Source: Caulobacter sp.
GTDB lineage: Bacteria > Pseudomonadota > Alphaproteobacteria > Caulobacterales > Caulobacteraceae
Assembly: GCF_017744445.1 (NCBI RefSeq)
Contig: NZ_JAGIBH010000008.1
Location: 124,001-188,000 of the forward strand
Reading direction: 5' to 3'
DNA: 64,000 bases
The notes beneath the pieces are model-generated. The model was given only the letters and a program-made list of their open reading frames with translations, was not told the DNA's origin and ran no database searches. Below, piece by piece: positions 23,543 to 33,599 of the stretch; positions within the stretch are counted from its first letter, which is position 1, and every line of letters starts with the position of its first letter. The position numbers were made by a program, and so were the translations under genes.

Positions 23543-25553
23543 ACAGCGTCGCGTCGATCACCGGGTCGCGCTCGGCCGAGAAGGCCAGGATCGAGACCGG
23601 ACGCTCGCCGGCCGCGTCGCGGATCCGGCGGGCGGCGCTGATCCCGTCCAGGCCCGGCATGCGCAGGTCCATCAGGATCAGGTCGAACCGGGCCTGACAG
23701 GCCAGGTCCACCGCCTCGCCGCCGTCGCAGGCCTCGGCGACATCGGCCCCGAAGGCCTGAAGGATGGTGCGCAGCAGTAGCCGATTGGCCGGATTGTCGT
23801 CGGCGACCAGCACCTTGCGGCCATCGACACAGACGGCGAAGTCGTCCTCGGCCTCATCGGCGTCGACCGCCACCGCTGGCAAGGAGAACCAGAAGCGCGA
23901 GCCCTGCCCAGGCCGGCTCTCGACGCCGATGGTTCCGCCCATGGCGTCGACTAGCCCCTTGCAGATCGCCAGGCCCAGGCCCGCGCCGCCGCTCTGGCCG
24001 CCGCCCTCGACCTGCGAGAAGCGGACGAACAATCGCTCCAGCCCGTCGGCCGAAATGCCAGGGCCGGAGTCCTGCACACTCCAGACCAGGAATTGCCGGT
24101 CCGCCGACGGCGTTAGGGTCACGACCACCGCGCCCGCGTCGGTGAACTTCACCGCGTTGCCGGTCAGGTTCAGCAGCACCTGGCGCACCCGGTCGGGGTC
24201 CAGCATCACGCGCGCGGGCGTGGCCGGATCGATGACCAGCTCCAGGTCCAGACGCTTTGCCCCCGCCTGCGGTGTCAGGAGCTCCAGGGTGTCGCGGACA
24301 CAGGCCTCCACCGCCACCGGGCGCGGCCGGATCTCGACCTGGCCGTCCTCCAGCTTGGAGAAGTCCAAGAGGTCGTTGACCGTGTGCAGCAAGGCCTCGC
24401 CGGCGTTGAGGATCCTGCGGACCATCGCCCGGCTTTCCTCGCCGACATCGGCGCGGCGCTCGACCAGGCGCGAGAAGCCCAGCACGGCGGTCAGCGGCGT
24501 ACGCAGCTCGTGGGTCATGTTGGCCAGGAAGGCGGCCTTGGTGCGGGCGGCGGCCTCGGCCTCGCGCCGGGCCTCGGCCAGCTGCTGCTCGCGCTCGTAC
24601 TGCTCGGTGACGTCGCGCAGCACGCCCATCACCGCCGTGCGCTCGCCACGGGCGTCCAGCTCGATGGTGGTCATGGCCTGCATGCGGCGCTCGCGCCCAT
24701 CGTCGGCGCGGGCCAGGCGAAAGTCGATGAACGGCCGGGCCGCGCCCAGCGGGCTGGGCTCACGCACCAGGGCCCGCACCCGATCGACATCGTCGGGATG
24801 GACCATATTCATGATCTGCTCGCCGCTCAGCACCGCACCCCGCGGCAGGCCGTGCAGGTCGTACATCTGATCGGACCAGTCGCTGCGGCCTGTCGTGTAG
24901 TCGAAGCGCCAGCGGCCTAGCCCTCCCATCGCCTCGGCCATGTGGGCCCGACGTGCCTCGGCCTCGGCCTCGTCCCGCGCCATGGCCAGTTCCAGCATCA
25001 GGCCTTCGCGGTCGCCATGCTCCAACTGCTTGGCCAGGGCCGCGCCCAGGGTGTCGGCAACCAGGGTCACGGTCTGGATGTCGTCTTCGTCGAAGGCGCC
25101 AGGCGCTGCGTCGAACGCCTTGAGCACGCCCACGGCATGGCCGTTCTGAAACAGCGGCGCGCAGACCATCGAGCGGATGCCGATCTTCTCGCAATTGGCC
25201 CGGTCGACGCGCGGATCCTTATGAGAGTCATCGCAGTGCATCAGCCGCCCCTCGGTGGCGGCGCGGCCCGACAGCGAAGCCTCTTTCGACAGCCTCAGCC
25301 CATGATAGCCGGCATGGTCGGCGTCGATAGCGACATAGACCATCTCGTCGCCGTCCACGAGTTCGACAACCACCCCGCCCGACTGGAATACCGAGCGCAG
25401 CTGATTGACCGACATCTGCATGAATTCATCGAGATCGAAGTCCGCCGCCACAAGCTTCGATTGCACGCGGCAAATTTCAAGTAGATGGCGATTTCGCTTC
25501 TCGAGGTATTCGATCAGCTCTGCCCCGCGATACACCACTGAGTTGCACCCCAT
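23457..25553 (-). CDS. Hybrid sensor histidine kinase (GAF-PAS-HisKA-HATPase-REC)
   Basis: A 698-residue soluble sensor kinase without membrane segments. Order: GAF domain (about 35-175, ending FDEDDIQTVTLVADTLG), PAS/PAC (about 208-318), coiled coil, HisKA with phospho-acceptor His348 in MTHELRTPL, ATPase domain with the N box near 466, DSGPGI near 495 and GAGLGLAICKGLV near 525, then a receiver domain (about 578-692) with Asp629 in LILMDLRMPG and Lys677 in VPKPIE. The internal receiver implies a phosphorelay through a separate phosphotransfer protein. The ATG at 25553 has no obvious ribosome site. Confidence 0.94.
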   Translation of the reverse strand: MGCNSVVYRGAELIEYLEKRNRHLLEICRVQSKLVAADFDLDEFMQMSVNQLRSVFQSGGVVVELVDGDEMVYVAIDADHAGYHGLRLSKEASLSGRAATEGRLMHCDDSHKDPRVDRANCEKIGIRSMVCAPLFQNGHAVGVLKAFDAAPGAFDEDDIQTVTLVADTLGAALAKQLEHGDREGLMLELAMARDEAEAEARRAHMAEAMGGLGRWRFDYTTGRSDWSDQMYDLHGLPRGAVLSGEQIMNMVHPDDVDRVRALVREPSPLGAARPFIDFRLARADDGRERRMQAMTTIELDARGERTAVMGVLRDVTEQYEREQQLAEARREAEAAARTKAAFLANMTHELRTPLTAVLGFSRLVERRADVGEESRAMVRRILNAGEALLHTVNDLLDFSKLEDGQVEIRPRPVAVEACVRDTLELLTPQAGAKRLDLELVIDPATPARVMLDPDRVRQVLLNLTGNAVKFTDAGAVVVTLTPSADRQFLVWSVQDSGPGISADGLERLFVRFSQVEGGGQSGGAGLGLAICKGLVDAMGGTIGVESRPGQGSRFWFSLPAVAVDADEAEDDFAVCVDGRKVLVADDNPANRLLLRTILQAFGADVAEACDGGEAVDLACQARFDLILMDLRMPGLDGISAARRIRDAAGERPVSILAFSAERDPVIDATLFSGAVPKPIEPETLLSAMARAMTWKAMS

Positions 25554-25739
25554 ACAACACGACTTGCGGCAATGTTCAGGACACAGAAGACAAGAAATCT
25601 ACTGTCTGCTCTATCCACAAATCTGGCGACCTTTTGCGCCCGCCAATTGAAGCTGTCGAGTAAGCTCCACCGCCACGCGACCCCATGTCGGGTATGCGAC
25701 CTCGAGCGGCTCGCGCCTGGCGTTAAGGCCTCATTGTCA

Positions 25740-25755
25740 ATGACACCGGTTTCCA
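25740..25755. promoter_or_regulatory. LacI-type uronate-regulon operator upstream of the hydratase-exuT pair
   Basis: ATGACACCGGTTTCCA, one base different from the 16-mer at 46588 and (reversed) 53090. It lies about 64-79 bases before the GTG start at 25819, similar to its distance at uxaC and uxaA. Confidence 0.75.
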
Positions 25756-25818
25756 CTAGAGACGTCACAACACCCGCCAAGCGGGACCTGTGCCGATTTT
25801 CGAGGGAGGATCTACGGC

Positions 25819-26640
25819 GTGACCGTTTCTGAGGCCGACAGCGTGGTTTTCACCCCCGCGGCCATCGCCCCCCAATTCGTCAAGGCGCGCCAGGATGGCG
25901 TTTCGGTCCCCGGCTATCCGGGCGGCGTGATTCCCTCGAGCATGGCCGAGGGCTACTCTGTCCAGGACATCGCCATCGACCTGTGGCCCGACGAACTGGT
26001 CGGCTGGAAGGTGGGCCTGGTCCCCCCGCAGCACCGTGAACGCCTGGGCGCCGAGCGCCTGGCCGGCTGCATCTTCAAGAGCAAGGTCCAGGACGCCAAG
26101 GTCGGCGCCCCGAACGAGTTCCGCGCCATTGAAGGCGGCTTCTGCGCCGTCGAGGCCGAGTTCATCATCCGCCTGGGCAAGGATGCTCCGGCCGACAAGA
26201 CCGAATGGACCGCCGAGGAAGCCGCCGAATATGTCGGCGAACTGCTGGTCGGCGTCGAGATCGCCGGCAGCCCGCTGGCCACCATCAACGCCCTGGGCCC
26301 GACGGTCGTCTGCTCGGACTTCGGCAACAACGATGGTCAGATCATTGGTCAGGCCATTTCCAACTGGCGCGACATCGCCTGGGAGGATATGCCGGTCGAG
26401 ACCATCATCAACGGCAAGTCGGTCGGTAAGGCGACCGCCGCGACGATCCCGGGCTCTCCGCTGGCCGCCCTGGCCTTCCTGCTCGGCGCCGTCGCGGCTC
26501 GCGGCAAGCCTTTGAAGAAGGGTCAGATCGTCACCACCGGCGCGACCACCGGCATCCACGATGTGGCGGCCGGCGACGTGGCCCACATCGATTTCGGCCC
26601 GTTCGGAACCGTGGACTGCGTAGCTGTTCCGGCGAAATAA
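25819..26640 (+). CDS. 2-keto-4-pentenoate hydratase / fumarylacetoacetase-family enzyme
   Basis: A 273-residue cytosolic enzyme of the FAH/MhpD fold, with acidic metal-ligand candidates in FCAVEAEFIIRLG (about 110-122) and GVEIAGSPLATI, and the C-terminal TTGATTGIHDVAAGDVAHIDFGPFGTV typical of the hydratase branch. Such enzymes hydrate or decarboxylate 2-keto acids. A LacI-type operator shared with uronate genes precedes it and a hexuronate-type transporter follows 39 bases later, so it probably acts on a uronate-derived 2-keto acid; the exact step is not known. GGGAGG precedes the GTG start. Confidence 0.8.
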   Translation: MTVSEADSVVFTPAAIAPQFVKARQDGVSVPGYPGGVIPSSMAEGYSVQDIAIDLWPDELVGWKVGLVPPQHRERLGAERLAGCIFKSKVQDAKVGAPNEFRAIEGGFCAVEAEFIIRLGKDAPADKTEWTAEEAAEYVGELLVGVEIAGSPLATINALGPTVVCSDFGNNDGQIIGQAISNWRDIAWEDMPVETIINGKSVGKATAATIPGSPLAALAFLLGAVAARGKPLKKGQIVTTGATTGIHDVAAGDVAHIDFGPFGTVDCVAVPAK

Positions 26641-26679
26641 AAGAAAAAGACCCGACAACAAGGGGGAAGGAAGGCGTCC

Positions 26680-27954
<1,275 letters not shown>

Positions 27955-27981
27955 TCTCTATCGTTTCACGCAAACGCGATC

Positions 27982-28013
27982 AGGGCCGGGGAGCAATCCT
28001 CGGCCCTTTTCTT
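27982..28013 (+). terminator. Rho-independent terminator after exuT
   Basis: AGGGCCGGGGA, loop GCAA(T), TCCTCGGCCCT, then TTTCTTT. Eleven-pair stem with one G-T pair, 27 bases after the stop. Confidence 0.9.
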
Positions 28014-28027
28014 TAGAAGGCGATCCC

Positions 28028-29068
28028 ATGAGCGAGACCCTGAACGTCGTCCTGGTCGGCTATGGCTATGTCGGCAAGACCTTCCACGCCCCGCTGATCG
28101 CTGCCACGCCGGGCTTCGCGCTGCGGACCGTGGTCTCCAGCGACCCGGCCAAGGTGGCGGCCGACCTGCCCGAGGTCCAGGTCGTCGCCGAGCTGGATCA
28201 GGCCCTGGCCGATCCGGCCATCGACTTGGTGGTCATCGCCACGCCCAACGTCCTGCACGCGCCCCAGGCCCTGGCCGCCCTCGCCGCCGGCAAGCACGTG
28301 GTGGTCGACAAGCCCTTCGCCGTCACCGCCGCCGAGGCGAAGGCCATGGCCGACGCCGCCAAGGCCGCCGGCAAGCTGCTGGCCGTGTTCCACAACCGCC
28401 GCTGGGACAGCGACTTCCTGACCGTCCAGCGCCTGCTGGCCGAGGGCGTGCTGGGCGAGATCGTGCTGTGCGAGAACCGCTACGACCGCTTCCGCCCCGA
28501 GGTGCGCGACCGCTGGCGTGAACGCGCCGGTCCGGGCTCGGGCGCCTGGATCGACCTGGGACCGCACCTGCTGGACCAGGCCCTGGTGCTGTTCGGCGAG
28601 CCGCTGGGCATCTCGGCCGACATCGGCGCGCAGCGCGAGGGCGCCAGGGCGGACGACTATTTCCACGTCACCCTGCGCTATCCCGTCCTGCGGGTGATCC
28701 TGCACGGCAACCTGCTGACCGCCGCCTCGGGTCCGCGCTTCGCCGTGCACGGGACCAAGGCCAGCTTCGTCAAGCACGGCCTGGATCCGCAGGAAGCCCA
28801 GCTGAAGGCCGGCATGACCCCCGGCGCCTCCGGCTGGGGCCGAGACAGTCGTCATGGGGTGCTGACCACTGTGGTCGACGAGGTCCCGGTCAATGCCGAC
28901 GTCCGGCCCGAGGTCACCGGCTATCGCCAGTTCTATGCCGGCGTCCGCGAGGCGATCCTGCACGGCGCCCCTTCGCCCGTGCCGGTCGAGCAGGCCCTGC
29001 GGACCATGGAGTTGCTGGAGCTCGCGCAGCGCGCTTCGGACGAGCGGCGCGAGCTGCCGGTCACTTAA
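28028..29068 (+). CDS. Gfo/Idh/MocA-family oxidoreductase
   Basis: A 346-residue NAD(P)-dependent dehydrogenase. N-terminal Rossmann fold (VLVGYGYVGKTFHAPLI, about 7-23), the VVDKPFAV motif (DKP form of the catalytic EKP lysine, about 92-99), and a C-terminal beta-sheet domain with GAWIDLGPHLLDQAL. E. coli YdgJ/scyllo-inositol-type enzymes are the closest in feel. Substrate not readable. It follows the exuT terminator, so it is a separate transcript. The stop overlaps the stop of the opposite ridA-like gene. Confidence 0.9.
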   Translation: MSETLNVVLVGYGYVGKTFHAPLIAATPGFALRTVVSSDPAKVAADLPEVQVVAELDQALADPAIDLVVIATPNVLHAPQALAALAAGKHVVVDKPFAVTAAEAKAMADAAKAAGKLLAVFHNRRWDSDFLTVQRLLAEGVLGEIVLCENRYDRFRPEVRDRWRERAGPGSGAWIDLGPHLLDQALVLFGEPLGISADIGAQREGARADDYFHVTLRYPVLRVILHGNLLTAASGPRFAVHGTKASFVKHGLDPQEAQLKAGMTPGASGWGRDSRHGVLTTVVDEVPVNADVRPEVTGYRQFYAGVREAILHGAPSPVPVEQALRTMELLELAQRASDERRELPVT

Positions 29069-29457
29069 GCGGGGATCCGGGCGATCGCCTTGATCTCGAA
29101 GTCGAAGCCGGCCAGCCAATTCACGCCGATCGCCGTCCAGTTCGGATAGGGCGGCGCGCCGATGACCTCGTCGCGAACGGCCAGGATCGTCGCCAGCTGC
29201 GCCTCGGGGTCGGTATGGAAGGTGGTGACGTCGACGACGTCCTCCAGGCTCGCCCCAGCGGCGGCCAGCACCGCCTTCAGATTGGCGAAGGCCAGCCGCA
29301 CCTGGTCCTCGAAGACCGGCTCGGGCGAGCCGTCCTCGCGGCTGCCGACCTGACCGGAGACGAACAGCAGGTCGCCGGTGCGGATCGCGGCCGAGTAGCG
29401 GTACTTCTCGTACAGCGCCTGTCGGCCGGCGGGGAAAACGGTCTGGGGCTTGGACAT
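29065..29457 (-). CDS. RidA/YjgF-family protein
   Basis: A 130-residue RidA-fold protein (YEKYRYSAAIRTGDLLFVSGQVG; FEDQVRLAFANLKAVLAAAGASLEDVV; WTAIGVNWLAG). In true RidA a conserved Arg near residue 105 binds the 2-aminoacrylate carboxylate; here the equivalent WTAIGVNWL segment lacks Arg, so this is an Rid-subfamily member whose deaminase activity is uncertain. Divergent from a LysR gene, a common pairing for a regulator and its target. Confidence 0.88.
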   Translation of the reverse strand: MSKPQTVFPAGRQALYEKYRYSAAIRTGDLLFVSGQVGSREDGSPEPVFEDQVRLAFANLKAVLAAAGASLEDVVDVTTFHTDPEAQLATILAVRDEVIGAPPYPNWTAIGVNWLAGFDFEIKAIARIPA

Positions 29458-29568
29458 AGTCTTGGGTCCTTCTGGAACCGGAAACGCTCCGGCCAGACCC
29501 AGTTAAGCGGCGCGCGCTTGCGGCTGTAGACATTGAAATCGGCATAGGCTGATGCAAAATCACCAGCA

Positions 29569-30459
29569 GTGTCCCGCCCTTCCCTCAACGACCTCGCCGC
29601 CTTCGTGTCGGTGGCCACCCACCGCAGCTTCCGCCGCGCCGCCGACGAGCTGGGCGCCGCGCCCTCGACCCTGAGCCACGCGATGCGGGCGCTGGAGGAG
29701 CGGATGGGCGTGCGGCTGCTGAACCGCACCACCCGCAGCGTCTCGCCCACCGAGGCCGGCTTCCAGTTGCTGGAGAGCCTGCAGCCGGCCCTGGCCGCCC
29801 TGGACGGGGCGCTGGACAGCGTCGCGCCATTCCGGGGCCAGGTCGCCGGCGTGGTGCGGATCAACGCCCCGCGCGTGGGCGCCGCGATCCTGGTCCGCGA
29901 GGTCCTGCCGGTGATGGCCCAGCGCCATCCCGAGGTGACCGTCGACCTAGTGGTCCAGGGCCAGCTGATCGACATCGTCCAGGCCGGCTTCGACGCCGGG
30001 GTTCGCCTCGCCGGCTCGGTCCCGCGCGACATGATCGCCGTGCCGATCGGCGCGCCGCTGCGCTTCGTCTGCGTCGCCTCGCCCGCCTATCTGGAGCGCG
30101 CCGGGACCCCGACCACGCCTGACGATCTCGCCCGCCACCAGTGCATCGGCCACCGCCTACCCAGCGGTCGCCTGTACCGCTGGGAGTTCGAGCGGGCGGG
30201 CCAGGCGATGACGCTCGACGTCACCGGCCCCGCGGCGCTGGACGACGAAGAGCTGATGGTCGACGCCGCCGTACGCGGCCTGGGCGTGGCCTATGTGATC
30301 GAAACCGCCGCGCACGCCGCACTGGCCGCCGGCCAGCTGCGCGAGGTCCTGTCGCCCTGGCTGCGGTTCGCCGAGCCCGCCACGGTCTACTATCCCGGCC
30401 ACCGCGCCGTGCCCCCTGCCCTGCGCGCCTTCCTGGATGTGGTGCGGCAGACCCGCTAG
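29569..30459 (+). CDS. LysR-family transcriptional regulator
   Basis: A 296-residue LysR regulator: N-terminal winged helix (SLNDLAAFVSVATHRSFRRAADELGAAPSTLSHAMRALEERMG, about 5-47) and a two-lobed effector domain. GTG start at 29569. It is divergent from the RidA-like gene across 111 bases, so it probably controls that gene. Effector unknown. Confidence 0.93.
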   Translation: MSRPSLNDLAAFVSVATHRSFRRAADELGAAPSTLSHAMRALEERMGVRLLNRTTRSVSPTEAGFQLLESLQPALAALDGALDSVAPFRGQVAGVVRINAPRVGAAILVREVLPVMAQRHPEVTVDLVVQGQLIDIVQAGFDAGVRLAGSVPRDMIAVPIGAPLRFVCVASPAYLERAGTPTTPDDLARHQCIGHRLPSGRLYRWEFERAGQAMTLDVTGPAALDDEELMVDAAVRGLGVAYVIETAAHAALAAGQLREVLSPWLRFAEPATVYYPGHRAVPPALRAFLDVVRQTR

Positions 30460-30492
30460 CCGCCGTCACGGAAATCATCCTAAGGTCGCGCC

Positions 30493-31719
30493 ATGCGCGC
30501 TTCCTTGCTCACCGCCTCCGCCGCCCTCGCCGCCGCTCTGGCCGCCTGTGGTCCCGCTCCCGCCCAGCCCGGACAAGCCGGCCCGCCTGTAGAGACCCGC
30601 GCGGCCAACGCCCCCGAGCAGAAGCCGGCCTTCGCGAACCAGACCCGCGCGCCGGGGCTGAACTCGAACACGCAAGGTCAGTACACGACCCTGGCCAGCG
30701 GCCTTGATCACCCCTGGGCCCTGGCCTTCCTGCCGACCGGCGAGATCCTGGTCACCGAGCGCGCCGGCCGCCTGCGGGTGCTGGGCAAGGACGGCAAGCT
30801 GTCGCCCGCCGTCACCGGCCTGCCCGCCGTGTTCGCCGAGGGCCAGGGCGGCCTGCTGGGCCTGGCGATCGACCCGAACTACGCCAGCAACGGCCTGGTC
30901 TACTGGACCTTCTCCGAGGCCGACGGCAGCGTGAACGGCACCAGCGCCGCGCGCGGCAAGCTGGTGCTGGGCGCCGCGCCCAAGCTGGAGAACGTCCAGG
31001 TCATCTGGCGCCAGGCGCCCAAGATGGACAGCGCCCTGCACTTCGGCGGCCGCCTGGTCTTCGCGCCGGACGGCAAGCTCTTCATCACCACCGGCGAGCG
31101 CTCGATCCAGGAAGGCCGCGTCCAGGCCCAGAAGCTGGACGCCACCCTGGGCAAGGTCGTGCGCATCAACGCCGACGGCTCGATCCCCTCGGACAACCCG
31201 TTCGTGGGTAAAGAAGGCGCCAAGCCCGAGATCTGGTCGTACGGCCACCGCAATCTGCAGGCCGCCGCCCTCGACCCCAGCGGCAAGCTGTGGACCGTCG
31301 AGCACGGCGCCAAGGGCGGCGACGAGCTGAACCACCCCGAGGCCGGCAAGAACTACGGCTGGGCCACCATCACCTATGGCGAGGAGTACTCGGGCAAGCC
31401 GATCGGCGACGGCATCACCCAGAAGGACGGCCTGGAACAGCCCGTCTACTACTGGGATCCCGTCATCGCCCCGTCTGGCATGACCTTCTATGAGGCCAGC
31501 CTGTTTCCGGCCCTGAAGGGCAGCGTGCTGATCGGCTCGCTGAAGGAGCAGCATGTCGACCGCCTGGTCCTCAAGGACGGCAAGGTCGTCGGTGAAGAGC
31601 GCCTGTTCACCGACATCGGTGGCCGCGTTCGCGATGTCGTCACCGGCCCGGACGGCGCGATCTATGTCGTCACCGACGAGGACGACGGCAAGCTGATCAA
31701 GATCACGCCGAAAGGCTGA
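30493..31719 (+). CDS. PQQ-dependent aldose sugar dehydrogenase-like lipoprotein
   Basis: A 408-residue beta-propeller enzyme of the soluble glucose/sorbosone dehydrogenase family. N-terminal lipobox LAAALAACG (Cys at residue 20) suggests a membrane-anchored lipoprotein. Family blocks: [96 protein letters not shown]-dependent oxidation of aldoses in the periplasm is the known family activity. The stop overlaps the start of an AraC-type gene (TGATG). Confidence 0.9.
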   Translation: MRASLLTASAALAAALAACGPAPAQPGQAGPPVETRAANAPEQKPAFANQTRAPGLNSNTQGQYTTLASGLDHPWALAFLPTGEILVTERAGRLRVLGKDGKLSPAVTGLPAVFAEGQGGLLGLAIDPNYASNGLVYWTFSEADGSVNGTSAARGKLVLGAAPKLENVQVIWRQAPKMDSALHFGGRLVFAPDGKLFITTGERSIQEGRVQAQKLDATLGKVVRINADGSIPSDNPFVGKEGAKPEIWSYGHRNLQAAALDPSGKLWTVEHGAKGGDELNHPEAGKNYGWATITYGEEYSGKPIGDGITQKDGLEQPVYYWDPVIAPSGMTFYEASLFPALKGSVLIGSLKEQHVDRLVLKDGKVVGEERLFTDIGGRVRDVVTGPDGAIYVVTDEDDGKLIKITPKG

Positions 31720-32390
31720 TGCAGAAGCACACGGCCCGGCAGTCGCCGCATCCCTGGATCGACACGGTCTGGCAGACGGTGTGCCTCAGCGACGGCGTCT
31801 ATTCCGCGACGCCTGACGGCTCGTGGGACCTGATCCGCAGCATCGCGCCGGACGGCGGGTCGTTCGTGTTCCTGAGCGGCCAGGCCACCGAGCCCGTCGA
31901 GGTTCCGTATAAGGCGGGGGAGAGCTCGGTGGTGCTCTCCTTCGCCGCCCACGTCTATCTGGCGCAGGACAAGGAAACGCGGACCGGGTCGGCGATCCGC
32001 GTCCTGCCGGTGCGCGGCGAGGCCTTCGAACTGGACGGCGTCGAATTCCCGCTGCCTGACTTCGAGACCGTCGAGCCCCTGGTCGACGCCATGATCGCCG
32101 CGGGCCTGCTGCTCTCCAACGACCTCGTGGCCCGAGCCTTCAGCGAGACCCCCAAGGCCGCTTCGCCACGCTCGGTGCAGCAGCACTTCAAGCAGACCAC
32201 CGGCATCACCCAGAAGAGCTTCCAGCAGATCCGCCGCGCCCAGGAGGCCGTGCGACGGCTGAAGGCCGGTGAAGCGCCGGCCGGCGTCGCCGTCGACCTG
32301 GGCTTCACCGACCAGCCGCACATGATCAAGTCGATCAAGAAGATCATGGGCGCCCTGCCCTCGAACCTCGACCTGGTTCACAAGATCTGA
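31719..32390 (+). CDS. AraC-family transcriptional regulator
   Basis: A 223-residue regulator with a cupin-like N-terminal part (about 1-110) and the AraC double helix-turn-helix at the C-terminus (about 140-215; VQQHFKQTTGITQKSFQQIRRAQEAVRRLKAG, then GVAVDLGFTDQPHMIKSIKKIMG). Its ATG overlaps the stop of the sugar dehydrogenase gene, so the two are co-transcribed and it may regulate that gene. Its end overlaps the convergent hydrolase gene by 13 bases. Confidence 0.9.
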   Translation: MQKHTARQSPHPWIDTVWQTVCLSDGVYSATPDGSWDLIRSIAPDGGSFVFLSGQATEPVEVPYKAGESSVVLSFAAHVYLAQDKETRTGSAIRVLPVRGEAFELDGVEFPLPDFETVEPLVDAMIAAGLLLSNDLVARAFSETPKAASPRSVQQHFKQTTGITQKSFQQIRRAQEAVRRLKAGEAPAGVAVDLGFTDQPHMIKSIKKIMGALPSNLDLVHKI

Positions 32391-33487
32391 GCGAAGGCCT
32401 TCAGGTCGGCGACGTAGAACGCCGGATCCTCCCAGGCCGCGAAGTGGCCGGCCGTTTCCATGTCGGTGAAGCGCACGACATTGCCGCCCGTCTGGCGATC
32501 GGCCCATTCGCGCGGCAGGCGCACGCCGCCGGGGATCGGGGCCTCGGTCGCCACGGCTGCCGGGACCTTGGTCCCAGCGCCCTTGATGGTCGGGGCGTTC
32601 ATGGCGTTCTGGCTGTAGATCCGGAAGGACGACGCCGCCGTCTCGGTGAGCCAGTAGATCATGATGTTGGTCAGGATCTCGTCGCGGCCGAAGCGCTCAT
32701 CGACGCCGTCGCCCAGACCCATGCCGCCCATGAAGCTCATGATCCACGCCGCCAGACCGACCGGCGAGTCATTGACCGCGAAGGCCAGGCTCTGCGGCTT
32801 GGTCGCCTGCACCAGGTTGAAGGCGCCATGGGCGAAGAACCACTGCTGGATGGCGCCGGCATAGGCCTGCTCGGCCCCGCTCAGCACCGAGAAGTCGGTG
32901 GTGTGGTCCGGATAGCCGACGTCCGTGACATGGATGCCGATGATCTTGTCGGCGTGGCGCTGGGTCAGCGACATGGCGATCACCGAGCCCAGGTCGCCGC
33001 CGGCCACCATGAACCGCTCATGCCCCAGCACCTTGCCCATCAAATCAACGAACAGGTCGGCGGTCTGGTCGGCCGGCTGGGCCACGCGGCTGGAAAAGCC
33101 CGTGCCGGGGATGGACGGGACCACGACGTGGAAGTCCTCGGACAGGGCGTCGATCACCTTGTGATAGCGATAGAAGCTGTCGGGCCAGCCATGCACCAGC
33201 AGCAGCGCCGGGGCGTTCGCCTTCTTGGCCGGCTTGTGCACGAAGTGCAGATCGATGCCGTCGAGGGCGACCTTGTAGTTCGGCAGGGCGTTCAGCTGGA
33301 CCTCGGCCTTGCGCCAGTCGTATTGGTTCAGCCAGTAGTCGGTCAGCGACCGCATGTAGCCCAGGCTGGTCCCGAACATCCACGCGGAATCGGCGGGCTC
33401 GTCCGGCCAACGGGTGTGCTGCAGCCGCGACTTCAGGTCGGCCAGCTGGGCGTCCGGGATGGCGATCGTGAAAGGCGTCGGGGTCAT
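32378..33487 (-). CDS. Epoxide hydrolase family protein (alpha/beta hydrolase)
   Basis: A 369-residue enzyme with the N-terminal EHN region (PFTIAIPDAQLADLKSRLQHTRWPDE) seen in microsomal-type epoxide hydrolases, then an alpha/beta-hydrolase core: oxyanion HGWPDSF, nucleophile elbow AGGDLGSVIA (catalytic Asp), and TAGHFAAWEDP (catalytic His). The family opens epoxides to diols; natural substrate not known. Confidence 0.92.
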   Translation of the reverse strand: MTPTPFTIAIPDAQLADLKSRLQHTRWPDEPADSAWMFGTSLGYMRSLTDYWLNQYDWRKAEVQLNALPNYKVALDGIDLHFVHKPAKKANAPALLLVHGWPDSFYRYHKVIDALSEDFHVVVPSIPGTGFSSRVAQPADQTADLFVDLMGKVLGHERFMVAGGDLGSVIAMSLTQRHADKIIGIHVTDVGYPDHTTDFSVLSGAEQAYAGAIQQWFFAHGAFNLVQATKPQSLAFAVNDSPVGLAAWIMSFMGGMGLGDGVDERFGRDEILTNIMIYWLTETAASSFRIYSQNAMNAPTIKGAGTKVPAAVATEAPIPGGVRLPREWADRQTGGNVVRFTDMETAGHFAAWEDPAFYVADLKAFAQIL

Positions 33488-33599
33488 GGCGGGGGTCCTG
33501 TCTTCGTTTCAGTGAAGTCAGGCTACCGACCGCCCCCGGCCGCTAATTGTAGAAATGCGAAAACCCTCGCCCCTCGCCGAACTCTGCTATCAATCCTCC

